In this document: positions 25,362 to 34,260 of the stretch, in pieces
Layout: each line of letters starts with the position of its first letter
Numbering within the stretch: position 1 is the first letter of the stretch
Source: Halogeometricum rufum
GTDB taxonomy: Archaea > Halobacteriota > Halobacteria > Halobacteriales > Haloferacaceae
Assembly: GCF_900112175.1 (NCBI RefSeq)
Contig: NZ_FOYT01000003.1
Span: 186,001 to 250,000, forward strand
Direction: 5' to 3'
DNA: 64,000 nucleotides
Made by a program: the position numbers and the translations under genes
The notes under the pieces: model-generated
Told to the model about the DNA's origin: nothing
Databases searched by the model: none
What the model saw: the letters and a program-made list of their open reading frames with translations, nothing else

Positions 25362-25748
25362 ATGGCAGACAAACGAGCGATATCCACGTCGGGCGCACCG
25401 CAGAACGATAACCCCTACTCGCAGGGCGTCCTCGCGGACGGGTTCCTGTTCGTCTCCGGGTTCGGACCCGTGGACCCCGAAACCGGCGAGGACGTCGACG
25501 GCGACGTGCGGGCGCAGACGCACCGAGTGATGGACAACCTCGCGGCCGTCGTCAGGGAGGCGGGCGGGTCGCTGGACGACCTGGTGAAGGTGACGGTGTA
25601 CGTCACCGACATGGACGACTACGACGCCGTCAACGAGGCCTACGCCGAACACGTCGGCGACACGCCGCCCGCGCGCGTCTGCATCGAGGCGGCCCGTCTC
25701 CCCGACGACGTGCGCGTCGAGATAGACGCCGTCGCGAAGGTGGCGTGA
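25362..25748 (+). CDS. RidA/YjgF family enamine/imine deaminase
   Basis: 128-residue protein of the RidA family, trimers of which hydrolyse reactive enamines and imines released by PLP enzymes such as threonine dehydratase. Visible features: NPYSQGV (near residue 18), VTVYVTDM (near 80), and the C-terminal PARVCIEAARLP (near 105) with the conserved Arg that binds the substrate carboxylate. The ATG at 25362 is preferred over an upstream in-frame GTG because of TATA spacing. The neighbourhood has two PLP aminotransferases and a PLP dehydratase, so its role in clearing their by-products is a natural fit. Confidence 0.88.
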   Translation: MADKRAISTSGAPQNDNPYSQGVLADGFLFVSGFGPVDPETGEDVDGDVRAQTHRVMDNLAAVVREAGGSLDDLVKVTVYVTDMDDYDAVNEAYAEHVGDTPPARVCIEAARLPDDVRVEIDAVAKVA

Positions 25749-25848
25749 CCGGTATCGGCTCACCGACCGATACGACGGCGAAGAACCGAGAGAACAGCCA
25801 GAACCGAGGAACTCCGAGACCGAACCCGAGATTCGAGCGACCGACCGC

Positions 25849-27228
25849 TTACTGCGCGGCCGTCGCCGTCGTCGCGTGTTCGATGGCGTCCGCGATGACG
25901 TCTAGCGCCGTCTCCGCGAGGTCCCGCGTGAGGACCAGAGGCGGGAGGAGACGCAGGATGTTGCCGTGGCGGCCCGCCTTCCAGACGAGGACGCCGTGTT
26001 CGAAGCAGTAGTCCTGAATCGCGTCGCCGACGTCGCCGTCCGGGTTGCCGTCGGCGTCGACGAACTCCGCGCCGATGAAGAGACCCTTCCCGCGCACTTC
26101 GGCGAGTTGCGGGTTCGACTCGCCGACCTCTTCGAGGCGCGTCTTGATGTAGTCGCCGAGTTCGCGGGCGTGGGCCAACAGGTCGTGTTCCTGGATGTAC
26201 TCGATGGCGCGGGTACCGGCGCGCATGCCGACGACGTGGCCGCGGTAGGTGCCCGCGTGGTCGCCCGACCCCCACGTGTCGAGGTCCTCGTGGTACATCG
26301 TCGCCGAGAGGGGAAAGCCCGTCCCGCCGAGCGCTTTCGCGGAGGTCATCACGTCGGGCGTCACGTCGTACCACTCGCTGGCCCACCACTGGCCGGACCG
26401 GCCGAGACCGCTCTGAATCTCGTCGAAGACGAGGGGGATGTCGTTGTCGGTGGCGATGTCGCGGACGCCCTGCAGGAAGCCCTCCGGCGGCGTGACGACG
26501 CCGCCCTCACCCTGGATGGGTTCGACGATGATGCCCGCGGGGTTGGCCAGTCCGCCGTACGGGTCCTCGACTATCTCCTGCAGTTCTTCGAGGGCGTGGT
26601 CCACCGCCTCCTGCGGCGACTTCTCCATCCGGAACGGGTAGGGGTACGGCGCGTGGACGACGTCGGGCAGGAGGGGGGTGTACGCCTCCTTGAACTTCTT
26701 GTTCGAGGTGACGCTCATCGCACCACTCGTCGCCCCGTGGTACGCGCCGCGGAAGGCGATGAGTCCGTCGCCGCCCGTGTTGTACTTGGAGAGCTTAATC
26801 GCCGCCTCGACGGCGTCGCTCCCCGTCGGCCCGCCGAAGACGGTTCGCATGTTGCCCTGCAGGCCGGCCGGCGCAATCTCGTCGAGTTTCTCGATGAGAT
26901 CCAGACGCGCCTCGGTGGGGAAGTCGACGGTGTGGACGAACTTGTCGGTCTGTTCGTGGACCGCCTCGAGGACGTAGGGGTTCGAGTGACCGACGTTGAG
27001 AACGCCGATGCCGGCGAACATGTCGATGAACGTGTTCCCGTCCACGTCGCGGACCGTCGCCCCCTTCCCCGAATCGAAGGCGATGGGGATGTCCTCGGGG
27101 TACGCGACGGCGCTACTGTCGATGTTCTGCTGCTTCTCGATGAGTTCGCGCGAGCGTGGACCCGGGACGGAGTCGACGGACGGTGCCTCGTCGTAGTGTA
27201 GTTCCGATATCGGTGGTCCGCGTGCCAT
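25849..27228 (-). CDS. Class III aminotransferase, diaminobutyrate/GABA type
   Basis: 459-residue PLP aminotransferase. Features: [15 protein letters not shown] (near residue 134; the PTG-xx-AVEAA pattern is typical of diaminobutyrate aminotransferases), GAYHGAT (near 160), the PLP phosphate and ring region [11 protein letters not shown] (near 270), and the PLP Lys in SAKALGG (near 300). It probably moves the terminal amino group of a diamino acid or omega-amino acid to 2-oxoglutarate. The inner ATG (27228) fits the TATA box at 27251-27259 better than 27234. It diverges from the AOR gene; together they could transaminate diaminobutyrate and oxidise the resulting semialdehyde. Confidence 0.85.
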   Translation of the reverse strand: MARGPPISELHYDEAPSVDSVPGPRSRELIEKQQNIDSSAVAYPEDIPIAFDSGKGATVRDVDGNTFIDMFAGIGVLNVGHSNPYVLEAVHEQTDKFVHTVDFPTEARLDLIEKLDEIAPAGLQGNMRTVFGGPTGSDAVEAAIKLSKYNTGGDGLIAFRGAYHGATSGAMSVTSNKKFKEAYTPLLPDVVHAPYPYPFRMEKSPQEAVDHALEELQEIVEDPYGGLANPAGIIVEPIQGEGGVVTPPEGFLQGVRDIATDNDIPLVFDEIQSGLGRSGQWWASEWYDVTPDVMTSAKALGGTGFPLSATMYHEDLDTWGSGDHAGTYRGHVVGMRAGTRAIEYIQEHDLLAHARELGDYIKTRLEEVGESNPQLAEVRGKGLFIGAEFVDADGNPDGDVGDAIQDYCFEHGVLVWKAGRHGNILRLLPPLVLTRDLAETALDVIADAIEHATTATAAQ

Positions 27229-27250
27229 GTCCATGTTGAGGTGTAACTAT

Positions 27251-27259
27251 CATAAATAA
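27251..27259 (-). promoter_or_regulatory. TATA box of the class III aminotransferase
   Basis: CTTATTTATG on the minus strand, 23-31 bases before the ATG at 27228. Confidence 0.5.
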
Positions 27260-27269
27260 GTTGTCCACA

Positions 27270-27288
27270 GTATCCATACAACGGATAC
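27270..27288. promoter_or_regulatory. GTATCC-N7-GGATAC palindrome
   Basis: A perfect 6-base inverted repeat with a 7-base spacer lies between the divergent aminotransferase and AOR promoters, just upstream of the aminotransferase TATA box. It is a candidate operator; the regulator is unknown. Confidence 0.5.
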
Positions 27289-27331
27289 ACAGAAACTGAC
27301 GACAGTTCGCCGGCGCAACTGACCGCAATAC

Positions 27332-27339
27332 ATTAAATA
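27332..27339 (+). promoter_or_regulatory. TATA box of the AOR gene
   Basis: ATTAAATA, 22-29 bases before the ATG at 27361; leaderless transcript likely. Confidence 0.55.
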
Positions 27340-27360
27340 CTCCGCGAAGTAGTCACACGC

Positions 27361-29022
27361 ATGCTTCACGCGAAAGGCCCGCTCCTGTCTGTCGACGTCG
27401 GGAGCAGGGAGACGAACGCCGTCACAGTTACCGACGTGCTAGAGTCGTACATCGGGGGGCGCGGCGTCGCCACCAAACTCGCGCACGACCGAATCCCGTA
27501 CGACGCCGACCCGTTCGGCCCGGAGAACCGCCTCGTCTTCACCACGGGACCGATGCAGGCGTCGAACATGAGTTTCACCGGACGGATGAACGCCACCGCC
27601 GTCTCGCCCCTGACCGACGGTCTGCTCTCCTCGAACGCCGGCGGGTTCATGTCCCGCCACTTCGCCGACACGGGGTACAGCGCCGTCGAGTTCACCGGTG
27701 CGAGCGACGAACTCCTCGTCGTCCACGTCACCGACGACGGAGTCGATTTCGAGGCCGTCCCCCACCTCGAAGGCGCGACGGTTCCGGACACCGTCGAGTA
27801 TCTCGAAACCGAACACGACATCGGACCGGACCGTACGGCCGTCGTCGGGCCGGCGGGCGAGAACGAAGTGCGCTTCGCCTCCATCATGACCTCCGAGGAA
27901 CGCGCGTTCGGCCGCGGCGGACTCGGTGCCGTCCTCGGTTCGAAGAACGTGAAGGCCGTGACGTTCGGCGGCGACTCCGCGCCCGACATCGACGTTCCGG
28001 CCGGCCAGATGGACATCCACCGCGAGGCCGCGACGGACGACCACATCATGAAAGAGCAGGGCACCGTCGCCGTGATGGACCTCGCCAACGAGGTGAACGG
28101 CTTGCCCTCGTACTACTTCTCCGAGCAGACGTTCGAGGGCGTCGAGGGCATCAACGGCGACGCCGTCGCCTCGAAGAAGTACAAGAAGGGGACCTGTTCG
28201 GCCTGCGCGTTCGCCTGCAAACTCCCCACCCGCGACGAGGAACGCGGCGTCGAGACGGAGGGCCCCGAGTTCGAGGTGGCGATGGCGTTCGGGTCGAACT
28301 CGGGCGTCGACGACATCGTCGACGTGATGAAGTCCAACCAACTCTGCGACGAGTACGGTCTCGACGCCATCTCGGCGGGCAACGTCGTCGCCTCGTACCT
28401 CGCCGCCGAGGACGAGTTCGGCAACCGCGAACTCATCTGGGACCTCGTCGAGAAGATCGCCCACCGCGAGGGCGTCGGTGACACGTTGGCCGAGGGCATC
28501 GACCGGACGCACGAGGAACTCGGCGTCGAGAACTGGACGGTGAAGGGGATGGACTTCGCGGCCCACGAGGGACGCGTCCTGCACGGGCAGGGACTGTCGT
28601 ACGCCGTCGCGAACCGCGGTGCCGACCACATGTACGCCACGTTCTACTCCGTGGAGTATCCGCTGGTGCCGCAGGAGCAAGCGGTGGACCCCGAGGGAAC
28701 GGTGGGGAAGGCGGACGTGCTGATAGAGCGAGAGAACCTGATGGCGCTGAACGACAGCGGCGTGGTCTGTAAGTTCTCGCGGGACTACATGACGCCGGAG
28801 CGCTACGAGATGCTGTTCGGCGCGGACTTCGAGGAGTTGCTGGCGGTGGGCGCGCGGACCGTGACGCTCGAACGGCACTTCAACAACCAGCGAGGGTTCG
28901 ACCGCTCGGACGACCGACTCCCGTACGAGTTGCCGGACTTCGAGGCGGCACTGGACGAGTACTACGACGCTCGCGGGTGGACCGACGACGGCGTCGTCCC
29001 CGAGGGCCACGTTCCGGCCTGA
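27361..29022 (+). CDS. aor: Aldehyde ferredoxin oxidoreductase (tungsten enzyme)
   Basis: 553-residue tungstopterin enzyme oxidising an aldehyde to an acid with ferredoxin as acceptor. The [4Fe-4S] ligands are C279, C282, C286 (CSACAFAC) and the distal C470 (SGVVCKF). The N-terminal GGRG motif (32-35) and GRGGLGAVLGSKN (184-196) match pterin-binding segments of the family. The protein is a little shorter than the roughly 600 residues of Pyrococcus AOR. It diverges from the class III aminotransferase and precedes the ectoine hydrolase homologue, so a semialdehyde is a plausible substrate (inference). Ferredoxin and tungsten-cofactor genes are not in the window. Confidence 0.92.
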   Translation: MLHAKGPLLSVDVGSRETNAVTVTDVLESYIGGRGVATKLAHDRIPYDADPFGPENRLVFTTGPMQASNMSFTGRMNATAVSPLTDGLLSSNAGGFMSRHFADTGYSAVEFTGASDELLVVHVTDDGVDFEAVPHLEGATVPDTVEYLETEHDIGPDRTAVVGPAGENEVRFASIMTSEERAFGRGGLGAVLGSKNVKAVTFGGDSAPDIDVPAGQMDIHREAATDDHIMKEQGTVAVMDLANEVNGLPSYYFSEQTFEGVEGINGDAVASKKYKKGTCSACAFACKLPTRDEERGVETEGPEFEVAMAFGSNSGVDDIVDVMKSNQLCDEYGLDAISAGNVVASYLAAEDEFGNRELIWDLVEKIAHREGVGDTLAEGIDRTHEELGVENWTVKGMDFAAHEGRVLHGQGLSYAVANRGADHMYATFYSVEYPLVPQEQAVDPEGTVGKADVLIERENLMALNDSGVVCKFSRDYMTPERYEMLFGADFEELLAVGARTVTLERHFNNQRGFDRSDDRLPYELPDFEAALDEYYDARGWTDDGVVPEGHVPA

Positions 29023-29050
29023 CTCCCGCGTCCCGTTCGCCCTCTGACCG

Positions 29051-29070
29051 GCCCCCGCGTTTCGTCTGTC
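29051..29070 (-). repeat. Orphan ORB-like element (degenerate)
   Basis: The minus strand reads GACAGACGAAACGCGGGGGC, matching the origin boxes at 18-20.6 kb except at the first base and one base before the G-string. It lies between AOR and the ectoine hydrolase gene, about 8.5 kb from the origin. Confidence 0.5.
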
Positions 29071-29188
29071 TTCCGTCCGGTCCCCTTCGTTCTCGCGATC
29101 CGTGCGTACCGCTACACAGGATTCGTTCTCGCCGTACACAAAAAAGTTATACCGCTGTTCGCACAACCTGTTTCCGAGTTTCGGTAGC

Positions 29189-30367
29189 ATGCCCCAGTCA
29201 ACGTTCGAACCCAGCGAGTACGAGAGACGCATCGAGGAGACGAAAGCGCGGATGCGCGAGGACGAGTTGGACGCCCTCGTCGTCGCCGACCCGGCGAACA
29301 TGAACTACCTCTCGGGGTACGACGGCTGGTCGTTCTACGTCCACCAGGCCGTCGTCGTGACCGCCGACCGCGACGAACCCGTCTGGGTCGGCCGCGGACA
29401 GGACGCCAACGGCGCGCGCGCGACGACGTGGCTCTCCGAGGAGAGCATCGAGTCCTACAGCGACGACCACGTCCACTCGCCGTACGACCTCCACCCGATG
29501 GACTACCTCGCCGACGTCCTCGAAGCCCTCGGCGTCGCCGACGGGCGAATCGGACTGGAGATGGACGCGTACTACTTCACGGCGAAGTCGTACACGCGAC
29601 TGCAGGAGAACCTCGGCGAGGCGACGTTCGCGGACGCGACGCTTCTGGTCAACTGGGTGCGCGTCACGAAGTCCGAACGCGAACTCGACTACATGCGCGA
29701 GGCCGCCCGCATCTCCGAGGAGGCGATGCTCGCGGGTCTGGAGACCATCGAGGAGGGCGTTCCCGAGTCGGAGGCGGCGCGGGCCATCTACGACGCGCTC
29801 ATCCGCGGGACCGACGACTACGGCGGCGACTACCCCTCCATCGTTCCCCTCATGCCCTCCGGCGACCACACGGGGACGCCGCATCTGACGTGGACGGACC
29901 GCGAGTTCGAACGCGGCGACCCGGTCATCATCGAACTGTCGGGCTGTCGGCACCGCTACCACTCTCCGCTCGCGCGGACCACGTACGTCGGCGACCCGCC
30001 GGCGGAGATGACGGAGCGGATGGAGATAGTGGTCGAGGGGCTCGAAGCCGCCCTCGACGCCGCCGAACCGGGCGTCACCTGCGAACGGGTCGAACGGGCG
30101 TGGCGCGACGTCATCTCGAAGTACGACATCGAGAAGGAGGAGCGAATCGGCTACTCGATGGGACTCGGCTACCCGCCGGACTGGGGCGAACACACGGCGA
30201 GTCTCCGACCCGGCGACGAGACGGTGCTGGAGGAGAACATGACGTTCCACATGATTCCGGGGCTGTGGTTCGACGACTTCGGCGTCGAACTCTCCGAGAC
30301 GTTCCGTATCACGTCGAACGGCGCCGAGGTGCTGGCCGACTTCCCGCGGGAGTTGTTCTCGACGTGA
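29189..30367 (+). CDS. doeA: Ectoine hydrolase homologue (DoeA/EutD, M24 fold)
   Basis: 392-residue creatinase/M24-fold hydrolase. Long stretches match DoeA/EutD: SGYDGWSFYVHQ (42-53), GRGQDANG (68-75), HPMDYLA (102-108), GGDYPSIVPLMPSG (212-225), PHLTWTD (231-237) and GYPPDWGEHT near 332. DoeA opens the ectoine ring to give N-acetyl-2,4-diaminobutyrate. The metal ligands of aminopeptidase P are lost (Asp to E249, Asp to P260, later His and Glu also changed), as expected for the metal-free creatinase-like branch rather than a proline peptidase. The inner ATG at 29189 is chosen; the upstream frame has no matching sequence. Neighbouring aminotransferases, AOR and amidohydrolases complete a catabolic set. 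Confidence 0.88.
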   Translation: MPQSTFEPSEYERRIEETKARMREDELDALVVADPANMNYLSGYDGWSFYVHQAVVVTADRDEPVWVGRGQDANGARATTWLSEESIESYSDDHVHSPYDLHPMDYLADVLEALGVADGRIGLEMDAYYFTAKSYTRLQENLGEATFADATLLVNWVRVTKSERELDYMREAARISEEAMLAGLETIEEGVPESEAARAIYDALIRGTDDYGGDYPSIVPLMPSGDHTGTPHLTWTDREFERGDPVIIELSGCRHRYHSPLARTTYVGDPPAEMTERMEIVVEGLEAALDAAEPGVTCERVERAWRDVISKYDIEKEERIGYSMGLGYPPDWGEHTASLRPGDETVLEENMTFHMIPGLWFDDFGVELSETFRITSNGAEVLADFPRELFST

Positions 30368-30510
30368 GCCCCCGGATTCACTGACGCGGGTCAGCGGTGT
30401 CGGCCCCGGCGACGAGCTTTCGGTCGCCGCAACATTTCTTCGCGGCCGAATTAGACGTTAGACTCCTCGCAGCCGTTGAAAACAGTCCGAAGAACGGGCA
30501 ACTACTCATC

Positions 30511-30520
30511 GATTAATTTA
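30511..30520 (+). promoter_or_regulatory. TATA box of the glutamate dehydrogenase gene
   Basis: GATTAATTTA, 29-38 bases before the ATG at 30549. Confidence 0.5.
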
Positions 30521-30548
30521 ACACGATGGTTCGTCATTGATTCCGCAC

Positions 30549-31835
30549 ATGGCACAAGCGACGACGGACGAGGAGAACACGGGCGAATCGGACGCGGACT
30601 CCGCACTCGTCACCGCCCGCCGGCAACTCGAACGGGCGGCGGCGCACGTGGACGTGGACGCGAACGTCATCGAACGCCTCCGACACCCGACGCGCGTCGC
30701 GCGCGTCTCCGTTCCGCTGAAACGGGACGACGGGTCGCTGGACGTGTTCACGGGCTACCGCGCCCAACACGACGACGTGCGTGGCCCGTACAAGGGTGGC
30801 CTCCGCTTCCACCCCGAGGTCACCGCCGACGAGTGCGTCGGCCTGTCGATGTGGATGACGTGGAAGTGCGCGGTGATGGACCTGCCGTTCGGCGGCGGGA
30901 AGGGCGGCGTCGCCGTCAACCCCAAGGACCTCTCCGAGAAGGAGACCGAGCGACTCACACGCCGGTTCGCCGAGGAACTCCGCGACGTCGTCGGACCGAA
31001 GCAGGACGTTCCCGCGCCGGACATGGGGACGGACGCGCAGACGATGGCGTGGTTCATGGACGCCTACTCGATGCAGACGGGGCAGACGACGCCCGGCGTC
31101 GTCACCGGGAAACCGCCGGTCATCGGCGGGAGTTACGGCCGCGAGGAGTCGCCCGGGCGAAGCGTCGCCATCGTCACGCGCGAGGCCGTCGACTACTACG
31201 ACTGGGACCTCTCGGAGACGACCGTGGCCGTGCAGGGGTTCGGGAGCGTCGGCGCGAACGCCGCCCGCGCCCTCGACGACTGGGGCGCGAACGTCGTCGC
31301 CGTCTCCGACGTGAACGGGGCCATCTACGACCCAGACGGACTGGACACGCACGCCGTTCCGACCCACGAGGAGGAACCCGAAGCCGTGATGGGACACGAC
31401 GCGCCTCAGACGATGTCGAACGAGGACATCCTCGAACTCGACGTGGACGTCCTCGTGCCCGCCGCCGTCGGCAACGTCGTCACCGCCGACAACGCCGACC
31501 GCGTGCAGGCCGACTTGGTCGTCGAGGGGGCGAACGGGCCGACGACGTTCGCCGCCGACGCGATTCTCGAAGAGCGCGGCGTGCCGGTGATTCCGGACAT
31601 CCTCGCCAACGCCGGCGGCGTCACCGTCTCGTACTTCGAGTGGTTGCAGGACATCAACCGACGCCAGTGGTCGCTCGAACGCGTCCACGAGGAACTGGAG
31701 TCGCAGATGCTGTCGGCGTGGAACGACGTCCGCGGGGAGTACGAGGCGCGCGACGTGACGTGGCGCGACGCCGCGTACGTGGTCGCGCTTCAACGCGTCG
31801 CGGAGGCGAAGTCGACGCGCGGCCTGTGGCCCTGA
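30549..31835 (+). CDS. Glutamate dehydrogenase family enzyme
   Basis: 428-residue Glu/Leu/Phe/Val dehydrogenase. The substrate Lys lies in KGGLRFHP (near residue 81), the catalytic Lys/Gly loop is PFGGGKGG (near 116), catalytic Asp is in PAPDMGT (near 156), and the Rossmann loop is GFGSVG (near 227). It interconverts glutamate with 2-oxoglutarate and ammonia. In this cluster it would recycle the glutamate formed by the two aminotransferases and release nitrogen for growth. The ATG at 30549 follows a clear TATA box. It converges with the D-2-hydroxyacid dehydrogenase with 7 bases between stops. Confidence 0.92.
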   Translation: MAQATTDEENTGESDADSALVTARRQLERAAAHVDVDANVIERLRHPTRVARVSVPLKRDDGSLDVFTGYRAQHDDVRGPYKGGLRFHPEVTADECVGLSMWMTWKCAVMDLPFGGGKGGVAVNPKDLSEKETERLTRRFAEELRDVVGPKQDVPAPDMGTDAQTMAWFMDAYSMQTGQTTPGVVTGKPPVIGGSYGREESPGRSVAIVTREAVDYYDWDLSETTVAVQGFGSVGANAARALDDWGANVVAVSDVNGAIYDPDGLDTHAVPTHEEEPEAVMGHDAPQTMSNEDILELDVDVLVPAAVGNVVTADNADRVQADLVVEGANGPTTFAADAILEERGVPVIPDILANAGGVTVSYFEWLQDINRRQWSLERVHEELESQMLSAWNDVRGEYEARDVTWRDAAYVVALQRVAEAKSTRGLWP

Positions 31836-31842
31836 ACTGAGT

Positions 31843-32814
31843 TCAGTCCGCGCTCGGCGCGAGCACTTCGTTCACCAGTTCGCCGCCGGACTCGAGGCGC
31901 GAGACGTTCTCCGCGACGATGTCCCCGAGACGGTCCCAGTGTTTCGGCGTGTGACCGCCGGTGTGCGGCGTGACGAGGCAGTTCTCCAGGTCCCACAGTT
32001 CGTGGTCGTTCGGGAGCGGTTCGGGGTCGGTCACGTCGAGGGCCGCGCCGCGAATCTTGTTCGACTGGAGAGCCGAGACGAGGGCGTCGGTGTCGACGAT
32101 ACCGCCGCGGGCGGCGTTGACGAGGACGGCGTTCGGCGGCATCGTGGCGAACTCCGCCTCGCCGACGAGGCCGCGCGTGAGGTCGTTCAGCGGACAGGCG
32201 ACGACGACGTACTCCGACCGCGACAGGGCGTCGTGGATTGCGTCCTCGTCGAAGCCGACCACCTCGTCCGTCGGCCCGCCCTTCTCGGGCGTGTAGCGGA
32301 CGCCGATGGTCTCCACCTCGAAGCCCTGCAGTCGCTGGACGAGTGCCTGCCCGATGGAGCCGAGACCGATGACCGTGACCGTGCTGTCGGTGAACTCGTC
32401 GGACTGGAAGTGCCGCCACTCGTTGTTCGCCTTGCGGCGCCACCCCTCGTGGAGGCGGCGGGTGAAGACGAGCATGTTCGCGATGGCCTGTTCGGCGATG
32501 CCGGGCGCGTGGATGCCGCCGGCGTTCGTCACGGCGACGCCCCGGTCGGCGAGTTCGTCCATCGGGACGTGGTCCGTGCCGGCGAACGTGCAGGCGAACA
32601 GTTCGAGGTTCGACGCCTCTTCGACCAGTTCCGGGTCGAGCGTGATGCCCGTCGCGACGCGCGCGTCGGCGACGAGTTCGCGTTCCTGCTTCGGCGTTCG
32701 GGCGAGCGCCACGGTTCGGTCGGGGAGGCGGTCCCGAAGCGTCTCCGCGTACGATTCCATCGAGAGTCCTTCCGTCCCCTCGCGGAGGACGACGACGTCG
32801 GGTGTGTCTGTCAT
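31843..32814 (-). CDS. D-2-hydroxyacid dehydrogenase
   Basis: 323-residue NAD-dependent D-isomer-specific dehydrogenase. Rossmann loop GLGSIG (near residue 151), the catalytic Arg in NAARGGIVD (near 233), the Glu in TDPEPLP (near 263) and the His in TPHTGGHT (near 284). It reduces a 2-oxoacid or oxidises a D-2-hydroxyacid; the substrate is unknown. In this cluster it could reduce a 2-oxoacid produced by the PLP dehydratase. It is divergent from the AbgA-like gene across a 168-base region that contains three GTGTA half sites. Confidence 0.9.
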   Translation of the reverse strand: MTDTPDVVVLREGTEGLSMESYAETLRDRLPDRTVALARTPKQERELVADARVATGITLDPELVEEASNLELFACTFAGTDHVPMDELADRGVAVTNAGGIHAPGIAEQAIANMLVFTRRLHEGWRRKANNEWRHFQSDEFTDSTVTVIGLGSIGQALVQRLQGFEVETIGVRYTPEKGGPTDEVVGFDEDAIHDALSRSEYVVVACPLNDLTRGLVGEAEFATMPPNAVLVNAARGGIVDTDALVSALQSNKIRGAALDVTDPEPLPNDHELWDLENCLVTPHTGGHTPKHWDRLGDIVAENVSRLESGGELVNEVLAPSAD

Positions 32815-32920
32815 TGTCGAATCATCGGTGGGTGTCGGTCGGTCGATTCCGGCCGGACGGCGGTGGCCCGTCCGGCCCGAGTCGCTAGCGACCGATTGTC
32901 ACTCTCGAACTTAGTCTTTT

Positions 32921-32959
32921 GTGTATCCGCTGTGTACGGAATTTGTGTACCATTAAGTG
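32921..32959. promoter_or_regulatory. Three GTGTA half-sites and a TATA box
   Basis: GTGTA occurs at 32921, 32932 and 32945, followed by the TATA-like CATTAAGTG (32951-32959), 24-32 bases before the AbgA-like ATG. The half sites match the arms of the TACAC-N7-GTGTA palindromes elsewhere in the island. Confidence 0.45.
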
Positions 32960-32982
32960 GGAGGAGTGTGTTACACCGTCGT

Positions 32983-34260
32983 ATGCCAGCGACGACCACG
33001 CTAGACCTCCGTCAGTTACGACGAGCGTTCCACCGCTACCCCGAACCCGGGTGGCGGGAGTTCTACACCACGGCGAAACTCGTCGAGGAAGTCGAGTCCA
33101 TCGGTGTGGACGAACTCGCGGTCGGTCCCGAGGCGTACGACCCGGCGGATCGGATGGCCGCGCCGGACCCCGAGGACGTGCGGCCGTGGATGGACCGCGC
33201 CGTCGAACGCGGCGCGGACGGGGACCTGGTCGAGGCGATGGCCGGCGGCAACACCGGACTCGTCGCCGTCCTCGACCGGGGGGAGGGACCGCACGTCGGG
33301 GTCCGCGTGGACATCGACGCCCTCTACGTCGAGGAGTCCGCGGCCGACGACCACGTCCCGGCCCGCGAGGGATTCCGCTCGGAGGTGGACGAGACGATGC
33401 ACGCCTGCGGCCACGACGCCCACATGACGTGGGGCCTCGCCGTCCTCGACGCGGTGAAGCGGAGCGACTTCTCCGGACGGCTCACCGTCTTCTTCCAGCC
33501 CGCAGAGGAGGTGTCCGGCGGGGGGCACCCGATGGCAGAGAGCGAGTACGCCACGGGACTGGACTACCTGTTCGCGGCCCACGTCGGCCTCGACCACCCG
33601 ACGGGCGAAGTCGTCGCCGGCATCGAACGCATCCTCGCGATGTGCCACGTGGACGCGACGTTCGAGGGGACGTCCGCGCACGCCGGGAAGGCCCCGAACG
33701 AGGGGGACAACGCGATGCAGGCGCTCGGAACGGCCATCCAGAACGCCTACGCCATCCCGCGGCACGCCGACGGGATGACCAGAGTGAACGTCGGCGTCGC
33801 GGAGTCGGGCACGGCGAGCAACGTCGTCGCCGAGGAGGCGACCATCCACGGCGAGGCGCGCGGCGAGACGACGGAACTGATGGAGTACGTGAAGGGAAAG
33901 CTCTCGACGACGCTCGAATCGGCCGCGGAGATGCACGGCTGCGACGCGCACGTGGACGTGGTCAGCGAGTCGCCCCGCGTCGACAGCGACCCCGAACTGG
34001 CGCGCGTCGTCGCCGACGTCGCCGGCGGGGTGGACGGCGTCGAGACGGTCAGGACGCACGCGGACTTCGGCGCGAGCGAGGACGCGACGTTCCTCATGGG
34101 ACGCGCGCAGGAGGCGGGCGGACTGGCGACGTACCTCGTCGTCGGGACTGACCACCCGACGAGCCACCACACATCGACGTTCGACGTGGACGAGCGGAGC
34201 CTCCCCATCGGCGTCGAGGTGCTGACGAACGCGGTGCTGTCGGCGGGTGAGACGACGTGA
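32983..34260 (+). CDS. M20D amidohydrolase, AbgA-like; candidate N-acetyldiaminobutyrate deacetylase
   Basis: 425-residue zinc amidohydrolase of the AbgA type (aminobenzoyl-glutamate hydrolase subunit A). Metal and catalytic residues: H140 and H144 in the MHACGHDAH motif, E175/E176 in FQPAEE, H200 in AAHVG, and HHTS near the C terminus. The dimerisation domain with HAGKAPN is complete. Two lines place it in solute catabolism: it overlaps the PLP dehydratase gene by 4 bases, and it lies near doeA while no DoeB/EutE-type deacetylase is seen. It may therefore remove the acetyl group after ectoine ring opening (inference). A TATA box precedes the ATG by 24 bases. Confidence 0.85.
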   Translation: MPATTTLDLRQLRRAFHRYPEPGWREFYTTAKLVEEVESIGVDELAVGPEAYDPADRMAAPDPEDVRPWMDRAVERGADGDLVEAMAGGNTGLVAVLDRGEGPHVGVRVDIDALYVEESAADDHVPAREGFRSEVDETMHACGHDAHMTWGLAVLDAVKRSDFSGRLTVFFQPAEEVSGGGHPMAESEYATGLDYLFAAHVGLDHPTGEVVAGIERILAMCHVDATFEGTSAHAGKAPNEGDNAMQALGTAIQNAYAIPRHADGMTRVNVGVAESGTASNVVAEEATIHGEARGETTELMEYVKGKLSTTLESAAEMHGCDAHVDVVSESPRVDSDPELARVVADVAGGVDGVETVRTHADFGASEDATFLMGRAQEAGGLATYLVVGTDHPTSHHTSTFDVDERSLPIGVEVLTNAVLSAGETT

